From the NCBI RefSeq assembly GCF_003024155.1, contig NZ_CP028136.1, positions 2,852,001 through 2,916,000 on the forward strand: DNA of 64,000 nt. The letters run 5' to 3'. The stretch comes from Christiangramia fulva (GTDB lineage: Bacteria; Bacteroidota; Bacteroidia; Flavobacteriales; Flavobacteriaceae). A program made the translations under genes and the position numbers. The notes beneath the pieces were generated by a model. The model had not been told where the DNA came from. It searched no databases and saw only the letters and a program-made list of their open reading frames with translations. Shown piece after piece: positions 49,028 to 57,477 of the stretch (positions are counted from its first letter, which is position 1; each line of letters begins with the position of its first letter).

Positions 49028-50809
49028 TTAGTTGTTGTTTATCTCAATTCCGTTACTGTCTATTTTGGCACTTTGTCCATTTTCCTTTTTAACTTCTATT
49101 CCCTTGTCATTGACCTTTACCTTCATTTCATCGCCATTTACATCTATCCTCGCATTAAAATCGTCTGAGGTATCCCAGTCATTATCTTCATCAGAATCTT
49201 GCCATTCGTCGCCATTCTCATCCCAGCTGTCCTCTTCAGGGCAATCTGCACAGGAGGCTTCTCCATCCATAATTTGAAGGAAATGGCCTTCCTGGCCACT
49301 GATTAAAATATCATCATAATGAGATGAATTTCTATGGAAAGAAGAAGTGTTATCTTCAGCATAAAGAACTGTTCCTACCGGGATAAACAAAGTTACCTGG
49401 ACTTCCTGGTCACGGTATTTGTAACTTGCGTCTGTAGTGAAAAAGTCATTCAAAAAAAGTCTGTTTCCAACAAGGCTCGTTGAATAATTGATATTCTGTG
49501 CTCTTTCACGTGCATCGTCGTAATTCCTGCCTTCTGCCGATTTCACCACCTCTATCTTCCCAACGGAATCTTTGGTAGATTTTACGATCAGGCGAACATC
49601 CTGCCCGTAAAGCATCTTTTCGTTTTGATCACCATAGATCACCTGAAAATTTGAATTACGGTAACTCCTGCCCGAATGATCAGGATTGCTTCTCATCTCC
49701 AGGAAAATGGTATCGTTAGGAGTAATATCCAACCTTTCGGTAGTAGCAACTTCACCGTCAAAAGCCCTGTTGGTGGCTTGTGAAATTCCTATGACGCTCA
49801 AACCGATCACTGATAGCAACCAAACGCCCAGTAAAGTAAGGGAAGCAATTCTTCCCACAGGTTTCAGGTTACTAACAAGGATCTTGAGCCCTAAGACAAA
49901 CAGGAAGAAGAAAGGAATCCCGATGGCAAAAAATGCCAGGATTGAGATCACCCAAAGCGGGGCGCCGCTGTTAACCATTTCAATATAATCTGTCCATGGA
50001 GCATCCACAAGTCCAAAAGTTCCCACGCTGAATAAGGCTACAAAAAGGCCAATAAGTGTAGAGCCTGCGATGAGCAATAAAAGAACGCCAATGAATTTTA
50101 CAAATAGTTTCAGACAGAACCTGATAATATTACCGAGGGTTGTAGCGGCCGAACTGGCGCCGGAACGAGCCTGATTTCCGTATTTTTCGTAATCTACATT
50201 TTTTATACTATCTGAAACATCCTGAAAACCCTCACGTATCTTTTTCTCGATATTACTGATGGTTACCTCCTCTCCGCGCATTGCCAGCTTATCGGCTGTG
50301 GTTTTGGCTTCAGGGACAAAGATCCAGAAAGCTATATAGATCACTATAAATGCACCACTTGAAAAGATGGTAAGCAGGATCCAGAGTAATCTCACCCAGA
50401 TGGCTTCAATACTAAGATAATGGCCAAGACCTGATGAAACACCGCCCACATACCCGTGTTCGGTATCACGGAAAAGTTGTTTACCAATGGTTTTGGTAGT
50501 TTTCGATTTTCTTTCGGCTTTTGGTTCATCTTCAAAGATCTCTTCATCTACCATATAATCTTCGGGTTGCCCCATGATGGCGATGACTTCTTCTACTTCT
50601 TTAAGGCTGATTACCTGACGGTCATTTTTGATCTTTTCATTAAATAATTCAGCAATACGGGCTTCGATGTCTGAAATGATCTCATCGCGACCTTGTGTAT
50701 TGGAGAATGAATGCCTTATCGCCTCAAGATAGCGTTGCAGCCTGGCGTAAGCATCCTCATCTATATGAAAGAAAATGCCGGCAAGATTTATATTAACTGT
50801 CTTATTCAT
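49028..50809 (-). CDS. PspC-domain membrane protein
   Basis: The 593-aa protein begins with a helical region (YARLQRYLEAIRHSFSN) found in Bacteroidota PspC proteins. It continues with the PspC domain (GYVGGVSSGLGHYLSIEAIW, about 115-134, plus two membrane helices), three more membrane segments (about 235-345), and a long periplasmic part ending in a D/E-rich stretch. Proteins of this kind act in envelope stress. It overlaps the PadR gene by 8 bp and is followed by a 50-codon gene. Confidence 0.88.
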   Translation of the reverse strand: MNKTVNINLAGIFFHIDEDAYARLQRYLEAIRHSFSNTQGRDEIISDIEARIAELFNEKIKNDRQVISLKEVEEVIAIMGQPEDYMVDEEIFEDEPKAERKSKTTKTIGKQLFRDTEHGYVGGVSSGLGHYLSIEAIWVRLLWILLTIFSSGAFIVIYIAFWIFVPEAKTTADKLAMRGEEVTISNIEKKIREGFQDVSDSIKNVDYEKYGNQARSGASSAATTLGNIIRFCLKLFVKFIGVLLLLIAGSTLIGLFVALFSVGTFGLVDAPWTDYIEMVNSGAPLWVISILAFFAIGIPFFFLFVLGLKILVSNLKPVGRIASLTLLGVWLLSVIGLSVIGISQATNRAFDGEVATTERLDITPNDTIFLEMRSNPDHSGRSYRNSNFQVIYGDQNEKMLYGQDVRLIVKSTKDSVGKIEVVKSAEGRNYDDARERAQNINYSTSLVGNRLFLNDFFTTDASYKYRDQEVQVTLFIPVGTVLYAEDNTSSFHRNSSHYDDILISGQEGHFLQIMDGEASCADCPEEDSWDENGDEWQDSDEDNDWDTSDDFNARIDVNGDEMKVKVNDKGIEVKKENGQSAKIDSNGIEINNN

Positions 50810-51146
50810 GATTTTTCTTTTTTTGTGTGGTTACAATGTTAACTGCCGTTTGTAATTCGTCCCAGGTCACGGTAAGTTCCCTGAGGAAAATTTTTCCAGT
50901 CTCGGTAAGGCCATAATATTTTCTTGGTGGCCCGCTGGATGATTCTTCCCAACGATAGTTGAGTAAACCAGCATTTTTAAGCCTGGTGAGCAGCGGATAA
51001 ATAGTACCTTCTACCACCAGTAACTTCGCGTCTTTGAGTGTTTCAAGAATTTCTGCCACATAGGCATCTTCATCTCTCAAAACAGAGAGGATGCAGTATT
51101 CCAGCACACCCTTGCGCATCTGAGCTTTTGTATTTTCAATCTTCAT
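50802..51146 (-). CDS. PadR-family transcriptional regulator
   Basis: The 114-aa winged-helix protein shows the PadR pattern: KGVLEYCILSVLRDEDAYVA, EGTIYPLLTRLKNAGLLNYR and SGPPRKYYGLTETGK. PadR proteins usually repress a neighbouring membrane gene until a signal binds. It overlaps the PspC gene by 8 bp and so probably controls its own operon. Confidence 0.92.
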   Translation of the reverse strand: MKIENTKAQMRKGVLEYCILSVLRDEDAYVAEILETLKDAKLLVVEGTIYPLLTRLKNAGLLNYRWEESSSGPPRKYYGLTETGKIFLRELTVTWDELQTAVNIVTTQKKKNHE

Positions 51147-51199
51147 GTTGTGTGTTTTTGAATAACATTAAACTGTTCATTTTTTGATTGATTTGATGA

Positions 51200-51679
51200 T
51201 TAATTTGCTCCAGATTCTCCAGAGCCGATGAAATTGATGGTTAGCGGGTAATGATAAATTTCTCCTTCGCTGGCCCTGATGGAGGCCATGATCACCGCAA
51301 AAATTTCAAGAATAAAGAGTCCTAAAAAGATTATTCCAAGGATGACGGCACTCACAATAAAAGGAATGGCATGGCTAAATTCGTGAACCTCGAAATGATC
51401 ATGTTCGAAAAAAAATGGTTCGATCATACTGAACCTTATTCCAAAAAACAGGAATAATGCGGCTCCCACAGTAACCAGGAAAATGGTGTAGAGAAAAAGG
51501 CTGATCTGGAAATTGATCGCGTTTCTTCCGTTTTTATCCACAAAGGGATCTTCCTTTTTTGCCAGCCATAAAAGCAGCGGAAAAATAAAATTGCCCATTG
51601 GAATAAAATACTTTGTGAATACCGAGAGATGGAGCACGGTAGCCAGGGTTCTATTTTGATTGATGGTTTCTGTTGTCAT
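51200..51679 (-). CDS. DUF4870 membrane protein
   Basis: The 159-aa protein has three to four membrane segments with the DUF4870 opening HLSVFTKYFIPMGNFIFPLL, then WLAKKEDPFVDKNGRNAINFQ, the conserved motif of this family. Its function is unknown. It lies 53 bp upstream of the PadR gene and may share its transcript. Confidence 0.87.
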   Translation of the reverse strand: MTTETINQNRTLATVLHLSVFTKYFIPMGNFIFPLLLWLAKKEDPFVDKNGRNAINFQISLFLYTIFLVTVGAALFLFFGIRFSMIEPFFFEHDHFEVHEFSHAIPFIVSAVILGIIFLGLFILEIFAVIMASIRASEGEIYHYPLTINFIGSGESGAN

Positions 51680-51694
51680 AATTTTGAATTATAA

Positions 51695-52507
51695 TTATTC
51701 AGTACAGGTAGCTTCAGCTACTTTAGTATTAGCTTCGAAAATTGTCAGTTTCCGTGGTTTTTCTTCAGAAAAAGTAAATGTCAGATCCCTTTCCTCAGTA
51801 AAAAAACTGTTTTCAGAATCGGGATACAGAGTAAACATTTTACCCATTGCTTTTAATTCCAGTTTGTCTTCCAGAGCTTTAACGATAATGGCATCCTTAG
51901 AAGGCATTAAATAGTTTCCTGCAAATTCCTGAAGTTGAGCCGGGCTAAGGGTGATCTTTTCTTTTTCATTACTGTAGGGTGCTGGTTGATGATCATAACT
52001 GAATACTCGATGCATTTTCCACTTTCCGTCTTTGAGAAGCCAGAGATTTGAGAATTTTGCTTTTCCATCGGCTTGTTCAGTTTTAGCGTTTACAAGGTAA
52101 AAAAGATGCTCTCCCGTAATAATGGCTCCGTAAACCGAATCTTTATCCTTAAGTGGAAAAACAGCAACTGTTCCCGGAACCGCTTCTCGTCGAAGCTTAT
52201 TTTTCCCGGTGGAGCACAAGCCCTTTTCCATACTTTCATTTAGTTTGTCTGAGCCATTTAGAACACCACTTTTGTCATGATAGAACTCGAGGTCAGCCGC
52301 GAGAAAATTTTCCATTTTTGCAATATCACATTCATTATAGGCATTCCAGAAGATGGAATCTTTTTCAAGAATGGTTTCTTTTACAGATTTTTCCTGGGCA
52401 TTCAGAACATACAAGGAAGTTAGACCGATAATTAGCGTAAGAAATCCTTTTAAGGAAAATGCTCTTTTCGAAATTGATTTAGAAATTTTTTGATGTAGTT
52501 TGATCAT
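51695..52507 (-). CDS. Secreted NTF2-like (DUF4440) protein
   Basis: ATG 52505-52507 (MIKLHQKISKSISKR) is chosen because it gives a signal peptide ending LYVLNAQ; a frame extension upstream overlaps another small gene. The 270-aa product has an NTF2-like domain (about 30-155: SIFWNAYNECDIAKMENFLA to HRVFSYDHQ) and a C-terminal beta domain (LSPAQLQEFAGNYLMP) similar to DUF3471-type modules. It is probably periplasmic, of unknown activity. It is co-transcribed with the 42-codon gene upstream. Confidence 0.82.
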   Translation of the reverse strand: MIKLHQKISKSISKRAFSLKGFLTLIIGLTSLYVLNAQEKSVKETILEKDSIFWNAYNECDIAKMENFLAADLEFYHDKSGVLNGSDKLNESMEKGLCSTGKNKLRREAVPGTVAVFPLKDKDSVYGAIITGEHLFYLVNAKTEQADGKAKFSNLWLLKDGKWKMHRVFSYDHQPAPYSNEKEKITLSPAQLQEFAGNYLMPSKDAIIVKALEDKLELKAMGKMFTLYPDSENSFFTEERDLTFTFSEEKPRKLTIFEANTKVAEATCTE

Positions 52508-52533
52508 TTTTTTGATTGATGTTTTAGTAAACC

Positions 52534-52662
52534 TTATAGGAAAACTATGGTTAAAAATGAGATGTAAATAAAGGCTATGGCTAAATAGAACTTTATTCGA
52601 TGAATTCGTGCATTCTCCTGATGAGAGATCGCAATTACCTGGTTTTGAGATGAATTTTTCAT
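52534..52662 (-). CDS. Small 42-aa membrane protein
   Basis: ATG 52660-52662 to TAA 52534-52536 encodes 42 residues: a polar start (MKNSSQNQVIAISHQENAR) and one membrane helix (FYLAIAFIYISFLTIVFL). A good promoter (TTG, 21 bp, TATATTTG at 52706-52737) precedes it and the NTF2-like gene follows 26 bp later. The function is unknown. Confidence 0.62.
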   Translation of the reverse strand: MKNSSQNQVIAISHQENARIHRIKFYLAIAFIYISFLTIVFL

Positions 52663-52705
52663 GATTATTTTGATTGATGATTATATAACCTATTAGAATC
52701 TTATA

Positions 52706-52737
52706 CAAATATATATCTAAAAGAAGGTATTATGCAA
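52706..52737 (-). promoter_or_regulatory. Promoter of the 42-aa protein/NTF2-like operon
   Basis: Minus-strand TTG (52735-52737), 21-bp spacer, TATATTTG (52706-52713): a full match to the Bacteroidota promoter, 43 bp before the small gene. Confidence 0.7.
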
Positions 52738-52784
52738 AACAAAGTACCTAAAATTAACAAATATTTAAGATTTAAATACTCGGC

Positions 52785-52792
52785 TATATTTG
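52785..52792 (+). promoter_or_regulatory. -7 box of the DUF4442 gene
   Basis: TATATTTG, 37 bp before the ATG at 52830, divergent from the promoter at 52706. No TTG is visible at normal spacing. Confidence 0.55.
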
Positions 52793-52829
52793 TTACTTTT
52801 ATGCTGAAAATCAATAGAATCCTTTATTT

Positions 52830-53285
52830 ATGAAGCTTTCTCCTGCTAAACTCAACAATTTTTTAATGATTAAGCTTCCAAGCGCCTGGTTTTGTGGAGT
52901 GAGGGTGAAACATATCGATAAAACCCAATGTGAAGTAGGAGTGAAGCACCGGTGGATCAATCAGAATCCGTTTAAATCGATGTATTTCGCGGTGCAGGCG
53001 ATGGCAGCCGAACTGAGCACAGGAGCCCTTGTGATGAGCAAAATCCAAAATTCTGATAAAAAGATCTCCATGCTGGTAGCCCGGAATAAATCGGTATTTT
53101 CAAAAAAAGCCACCGGAAAGATAAGTTTTAACTGTTATGATGGTAAAAAAGCTGATGAAGCAATACAAAAGACTTTAGAAAGCGGTGACGGCCAAACCTT
53201 CTGGATGAAATCGGTAGGAACCAATGAAGAAGGAGTGGAGGTTTCGGTTTTTGAATTTGAATGGACTGTGAAAGTGAAAAAGTAG
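52830..53285 (+). CDS. DUF4442 hotdog-fold protein (thioesterase-like)
   Basis: The 151-aa protein matches DUF4442: LPSAWFCGVRVKHIDKTQCE, then RWINQNPFKSMYFAVQAMAAELSTG (the hotdog central helix). The family resembles acyl-CoA thioesterases; the substrate is unknown. It is followed 90 bp later by the AIM24-family gene. Confidence 0.84.
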   Translation: MKLSPAKLNNFLMIKLPSAWFCGVRVKHIDKTQCEVGVKHRWINQNPFKSMYFAVQAMAAELSTGALVMSKIQNSDKKISMLVARNKSVFSKKATGKISFNCYDGKKADEAIQKTLESGDGQTFWMKSVGTNEEGVEVSVFEFEWTVKVKK

Positions 53286-53375
53286 GCTTTTGGTAGTAAC
53301 AGTAAGCGGTAAAAGACTACATATATTATTGAACCCATGCTTAGAGCTTATCGCTTTAGGCCTAAAGCTAAAAAT

Positions 53376-54176
53376 ATGAATGCACATGAAATAGATTACC
53401 ATATCTTCGGGGAAGAAATGCAATATGTAGAACTTGAACTGGATCCGCGGGAAGCGGTGATCGCTGAAGCAGGAAACTTTATGATGATGGATAATGGTAT
53501 TACCATGGATACTATTTTTGGTGATGGTTCGAAAGAAAATGAAGGTTTCCTGGGAAAAGTCCTGGGTGCCGGAAAACGTTTACTTACCGGAGAGAGTCTG
53601 TTTATGACTATTTTTTCCAATGACGGTCAGGAGAAGAAAAGGATCAGTTTTGCTTCACCTTATCCAGGAAAGATCATTCCTATTGATTTAACCCGTTTTA
53701 ACGGAAAATTCATCTGCCAGAAAGACGCCTTTCTATGTGCCGCGAAAGGAGTTTCAATCGGTATAGAATTCAGCAGAAAACTGGGAAGAGGTTTCTTTGG
53801 AGGTGAAGGTTTTATCATGCAGAAAGTTGAAGGTGACGGGATGGCCTTTGTTCATGCTGGCGGCACCATGGCTAAAAAAGAGCTTCAGCCAGGTGAAAAA
53901 TTGAAAGTTGATACAGGCTGTATTATCGGATTTACCCAAACGGTGAATTATGACATTGAATTCGTTGGCGGGATAAGAAATACCATTTTTGGCGGCGAAG
54001 GACTTTTCTTCGCTACACTTACGGGGCCGGGAACTGTTTATATCCAATCTCTGCCTTTCAGCAGGCTGGCCAGCAGAATTCACCAGGCCGCTCCTCAACA
54101 GGGAGGAAAAGACAAGGGAGAAGGCAGTATTCTCGGGGGAATTGGAGATATTATAAGTGGAGATAACAGGTTCTAG
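53376..54176 (+). CDS. TIGR00266/AIM24-family protein
   Basis: The 266-aa protein (start MNAHEIDYHI; a longer in-frame start at 53337 is less likely) has the duplicated beta-rich AIM24 fold: EMQYVELELDPREAVIAEAG and MMMDNGI at the start, GGEGFIMQKVEGDG in the middle, GGIRNTIFGGEGLFFATLTG near the end. Its function in bacteria is unknown. The tail is Gly/Gln-rich. Confidence 0.88.
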   Translation: MNAHEIDYHIFGEEMQYVELELDPREAVIAEAGNFMMMDNGITMDTIFGDGSKENEGFLGKVLGAGKRLLTGESLFMTIFSNDGQEKKRISFASPYPGKIIPIDLTRFNGKFICQKDAFLCAAKGVSIGIEFSRKLGRGFFGGEGFIMQKVEGDGMAFVHAGGTMAKKELQPGEKLKVDTGCIIGFTQTVNYDIEFVGGIRNTIFGGEGLFFATLTGPGTVYIQSLPFSRLASRIHQAAPQQGGKDKGEGSILGGIGDIISGDNRF

Positions 54177-54307
54177 AATGTTAAATTTGGAATTTAGGTG
54201 TTAAATAAGAATTGAGTTTACTATATTTAATTAACCAAAAAATGCTGCCTATATATTATTTCTACACTTTTATTTCAACCTAACTTTAACTTAAATAACT
54301 TCAAATT

Positions 54308-54505
54308 ATGGCGAGAGCGATGTTTGAATACACCAAAACGGTACTTGACAAAGTGAGTTTTGATGCAAACTTGTTCTGCAAGGAGGTTAAAAAAGCGATT
54401 CAACGTTTACTTCCTCATGAGATCGAGGAATTAAGACTTTGGATCATCGCACTAACCAGGCAGAATCCGGAATTAAATCAATGTCTAATCTATTTAAATA
54501 CCTAA
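54308..54505 (+). CDS. Conserved small hypothetical protein
   Basis: The 65-aa helical protein (MARAMFEYTKTVLDKVSFDA then ELRLWIIALTRQNPELNQCL) is a typical conserved small cytosolic protein of Flavobacteriaceae with no known role. A terminator directly follows the stop codon, supporting a real, separately transcribed gene. Confidence 0.8.
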   Translation: MARAMFEYTKTVLDKVSFDANLFCKEVKKAIQRLLPHEIEELRLWIIALTRQNPELNQCLIYLNT

Positions 54506-54537
54506 AGAAAAAGCGGCTCAAAAGGCCGCTTTTTTTA
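54506..54537. terminator. Bidirectional terminator
   Basis: AAAAAGCGGC-tcaaaag-GCCGCTTTTTTT lies between the convergent 65-aa protein gene and the OxyR-type gene, with A-run and T-run on either side, so it can serve both. Confidence 0.85.
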
Positions 54538-55494
54538 ATTTACCTGGTATTCTTTTTTCTTGTTCAGCGGACTTATGATCTGCACATTCTGAAAAGTTAT
54601 CGCTCCTTTTATTACGCCGGCAATGGTGCTTCGTAGTGCTTCTATTATTTGCATTTTCAACTCACTTCGATTGTAGATAAGGCTTACTTCGCGAGCGGGT
54701 ACAGGATCTTTGAACATTTTTAAATATTGTTTTTCAGACTCTTTCAGGTCGAGCGTATGCAAATAGGGGAGAAGGGTCATTCCCAATCCTTCATTAGCAA
54801 GTTTTATAAGCGTTTCAAAACTGCCGCTTTCCAGCTGTAATTGATCGCCTTCATAATTTCTGGCGGCTTTGCAGAGGTTTAAAATTCCGTCTTTAAAACA
54901 ATGTCCGTCTTCCAGTAACAAAAGGTCATTGATCTCGAGATCATTAATTTCCAGTTTATCGGCTGAAGAAAGTTTGTGGTTATGGGGAACATAGGCCACA
55001 AAAGGTTCGTAATAAAGGGCATTTTCTTTGATTCCTTCCATTTCCAGAGGAGTTGCAGCAATGGCGGCATCTAAATGGCCTTCTTTTAATTTTTCAATGA
55101 TGGCTTCCGTATGAAGTTCCTCGATCTTCAGTTTTACCTTCGGGTATTTTTTCATGAAATTCCCAATGAACATCGGTAGCAGGGTTGGCATCACCGTTGG
55201 AATGACGCCAAGGCGGAAGATACCGCCAATAAATCCTTTTTGCTGATCAACAATATCCTGGATCCGGTCGCTTTCATTTACAATATTTCGAGCCTGTTGC
55301 ACGATCATTTGGCCCACCTCAGTAAGTTGAATGGGTTTTTTACTTCTATCGAAAATCGTTATTTCAAGCTCTTCCTCAAGTTTTTGAATTTGCATGCTCA
55401 GCGTAGGCTGGGTCACAAAAACCTTTTGAGCGGCCTTGGTAAAGTTCTTATGTTCGGCTACAGCCAGGACATAATTTAACTGTGTTATCGTCAT
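54535..55494 (-). CDS. oxyR: OxyR-type LysR-family regulator
   Basis: The 319-aa protein has an N-terminal winged helix (NFTKAAQKVFVTQPTLSMQI, residues 17-36) and a periplasmic-binding-like sensor domain. The sensor includes LLLLEDGHCFKDGILNLC with C199 and C208, the two cysteines that form the peroxide-sensing disulfide in E. coli OxyR, at the same positions. It therefore probably activates antioxidant genes on H2O2. It stands alone between two terminators; target genes are not adjacent. Confidence 0.93.
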   Translation of the reverse strand: MTITQLNYVLAVAEHKNFTKAAQKVFVTQPTLSMQIQKLEEELEITIFDRSKKPIQLTEVGQMIVQQARNIVNESDRIQDIVDQQKGFIGGIFRLGVIPTVMPTLLPMFIGNFMKKYPKVKLKIEELHTEAIIEKLKEGHLDAAIAATPLEMEGIKENALYYEPFVAYVPHNHKLSSADKLEINDLEINDLLLLEDGHCFKDGILNLCKAARNYEGDQLQLESGSFETLIKLANEGLGMTLLPYLHTLDLKESEKQYLKMFKDPVPAREVSLIYNRSELKMQIIEALRSTIAGVIKGAITFQNVQIISPLNKKKEYQVN

Positions 55495-55513
55495 TGTAAG
55501 ATTTTATCTCCTG

Positions 55514-55521
55514 CAAATGTA
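55514..55521 (-). promoter_or_regulatory. -7 box of the oxyR gene
   Basis: Minus-strand TACATTTG matches TAnnTTTG, 19 bp before the start codon. The -33 position reads TTT instead of TTG. Confidence 0.5.
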
Positions 55522-55566
55522 TAGATATTTCTTATTTAAAACATAATTATTCTTTGTTTTGTCTAT

Positions 55567-55598
55567 ACAAAAAAGATCCTTTTGGAGGATCTTTTAAA
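55567..55598 (-). terminator. Terminator of the DUF2141 gene
   Basis: AAAAGATCC-tccaaaa-GGATCTTTTTT on the minus strand, about 20 bp after the DUF2141 stop. Confidence 0.8.
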
Positions 55599-55619
55599 AG
55601 AATTAAAATAATTTTCAGT

Positions 55620-56042
55620 TTAGAATCTTATTTCAAAAAGCCGATCACTTCCGTCATAAATAAAATTCGATTCGTCCCAGTTTGGAGGACCATACGAGGC
55701 TGTTTCACCGCTGGTAGCATAATTTTCCAAAGGCATGCCGTTTTCGTCGAAATCCATTTTTTTATTGTTGTTTTCATCGTGAAAGAACACAATGGAATAA
55801 GTTCCTGAAGGAACATTTTCAAAAATACCGGTTGCTTTTCCGTCAGTAATTTCTGAATATGCCGAATAAACCGGTTTTCCCTGTAAAAAATTGTCTTCGG
55901 AATATAAAGCAAAGAGTACTGCACCTTCATCAGTTTGAGCATTGGGAACATTTACGGTAATATTTCCGGTGTTTTCTGCGGAATTCTGAGAGTATAATAA
56001 GGAACCCATTAACATTGCCAGAAGTAGAATAAGCGTTTTCAT
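55620..56042 (-). CDS. DUF2141 secreted protein
   Basis: The 140-aa protein has a signal peptide (MKTLILLLAMLMGSLLYSQ) and the DUF2141 beta-sandwich: ITVNVPNAQTDEGAVLFALY, IFENVPSGTYSIVFFHDENN and KMDFDENGMPLENYATS. Members are periplasmic or surface proteins of unknown function. It is a single gene with a terminator behind it. Confidence 0.88.
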   Translation of the reverse strand: MKTLILLLAMLMGSLLYSQNSAENTGNITVNVPNAQTDEGAVLFALYSEDNFLQGKPVYSAYSEITDGKATGIFENVPSGTYSIVFFHDENNNKKMDFDENGMPLENYATSGETASYGPPNWDESNFIYDGSDRLFEIRF

Positions 56043-56145
56043 AAGTGTTAGTTTTAAGATTATGAAACAAACATATTCCCGGTTCGGTTATAAATAAAAA
56101 AATTCTAACCGAACTGTAATTTTCTTTCTCTGAACTGTAAAATTG

Positions 56146-57477
56146 TCAAAGTAGTCCCCTGGCTTTAATTTCAAGATACTTATTTATTGCACTTACGCTA
56201 AGCTCCTGAGGTGATGTGAGAACAGCCTGAATCCCGTGTTTCTGAAATTCCCGTGCCATGAATATTTTATCATGGGTAAACTGCTCAGCAAGGGTTTGAC
56301 GCGCACTTTCGCTGAGATTCTTCGGATCGCTTAATGTGAGTTTTTTTACCTCGGTATTTTCGAAAAAGATCACCACAAGCAGATGATTTTTCGCAATGGC
56401 TTTTAAAAATGGCAGTTGGCGTTGCAAAGCCGAAATATGTTCGAAATTGGTATAAAGCATAACAAGACTTCGTTGAGTCACATGCTTTTTAAGCTGAGCA
56501 TACAACATTCCGAAATCACTGTCGTAAAATCCGGTATTGATATTATACAGGCTTTCCATGATCCGGTTTAGCTGCGGAAGTCGGGCATTGGCTTTTAAAA
56601 AAGAATCTATTTTTCTCGAAAATGAGATCAGTCCCACACGATCTTTCTTTTTAAGGGCAACATTTGAAAAAGCCAGTGAACTGTTAATAGAATAATCCAG
56701 TAAACTCAAGCCTGCAAAAGGCATTTTCATTACCCTTCCCGCATCGATAACCGAATAAATTGGCTGTACCCGTTCATCCTGGAACTGGTTGACCATCAGG
56801 TCTTTTTTCTTGGCGGTGGCTTTCCAGTTGATGGTGCGCACATCATCGCCCCTCACGTATTCTTTGATCTGCTCAAATTCCATGGTATGACCAATGCGCC
56901 TGATTTTCTTAAGTCCCTGAAGGGAAATTTTGCGGTCGAGAGCCAGAAAATCGAGCTTTTTCATCTGGATAAAAGAAGGATAAACCTTCACCATCTGATC
57001 TTTACTGAAAACGAAACGCCTTTTTACCAGTCTGATCTTTGTGAAGACAAAAATGTTCAAATTTCCGAAAGTATATTCCCCGCGGTTCAGAGGCTTCAAA
57101 TAATAGTCAAAAACAACTCTTTTCGAGACCGGAAGGTATAATTGTTTTAAAAAATCCCTTTTCTGAAACTGTACAGGAATCTCATCAATTACTTCAGAAT
57201 TTAATGGAAAATCATACAGATTCGTAATGATAATTTCTACCCGGTTTTCATCAGAATTCGAGAATTTTTCCGGAAGAATCCTGCTGGCAGTTACTCCTCC
57301 AGTGCGGTAAAGCATGACAAGATCGGTAAGAAAAATAAGTCCCAGAACAACAATTAAGACCCAGGAAATGCTATAAAGAATTTCAAACCAGAAGGAAAAA
57401 AGGAAGAGCATTGATATACCAAAGAGTGCATAAAAAAGCCTTTTTCCCAGATATAATGATTTGATGAAATTGATCAC
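56146..57477 (-). CDS. DUF58 domain protein
   Basis: The 443-aa protein has two N-terminal membrane helices (about 14-50), a beta-rich middle part, and the DUF58 motif GHTMEFEQIKEYVRGDDVRT (about 196-215). A von Willebrand A-like fold with VYSVIDAGRVMKMP-type sequence follows. DUF58 proteins work with MoxR ATPases; the gene directly follows the MoxR gene (sharing a base). Last gene of the minus-strand operon from 62253. Confidence 0.9.
   Translation of the reverse strand: MINFIKSLYLGKRLFYALFGISMLFLFSFWFEILYSISWVLIVVLGLIFLTDLVMLYRTGGVTASRILPEKFSNSDENRVEIIITNLYDFPLNSEVIDEIPVQFQKRDFLKQLYLPVSKRVVFDYYLKPLNRGEYTFGNLNIFVFTKIRLVKRRFVFSKDQMVKVYPSFIQMKKLDFLALDRKISLQGLKKIRRIGHTMEFEQIKEYVRGDDVRTINWKATAKKKDLMVNQFQDERVQPIYSVIDAGRVMKMPFAGLSLLDYSINSSLAFSNVALKKKDRVGLISFSRKIDSFLKANARLPQLNRIMESLYNINTGFYDSDFGMLYAQLKKHVTQRSLVMLYTNFEHISALQRQLPFLKAIAKNHLLVVIFFENTEVKKLTLSDPKNLSESARQTLAEQFTHDKIFMAREFQKHGIQAVLTSPQELSVSAINKYLEIKARGLL

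Noticed and set aside
52508..52708. N-terminal extension of the NTF2-like protein
   Set aside because: The signal peptide begins at the ATG at 52507, and the upstream segment contains a separate small gene with its own promoter.
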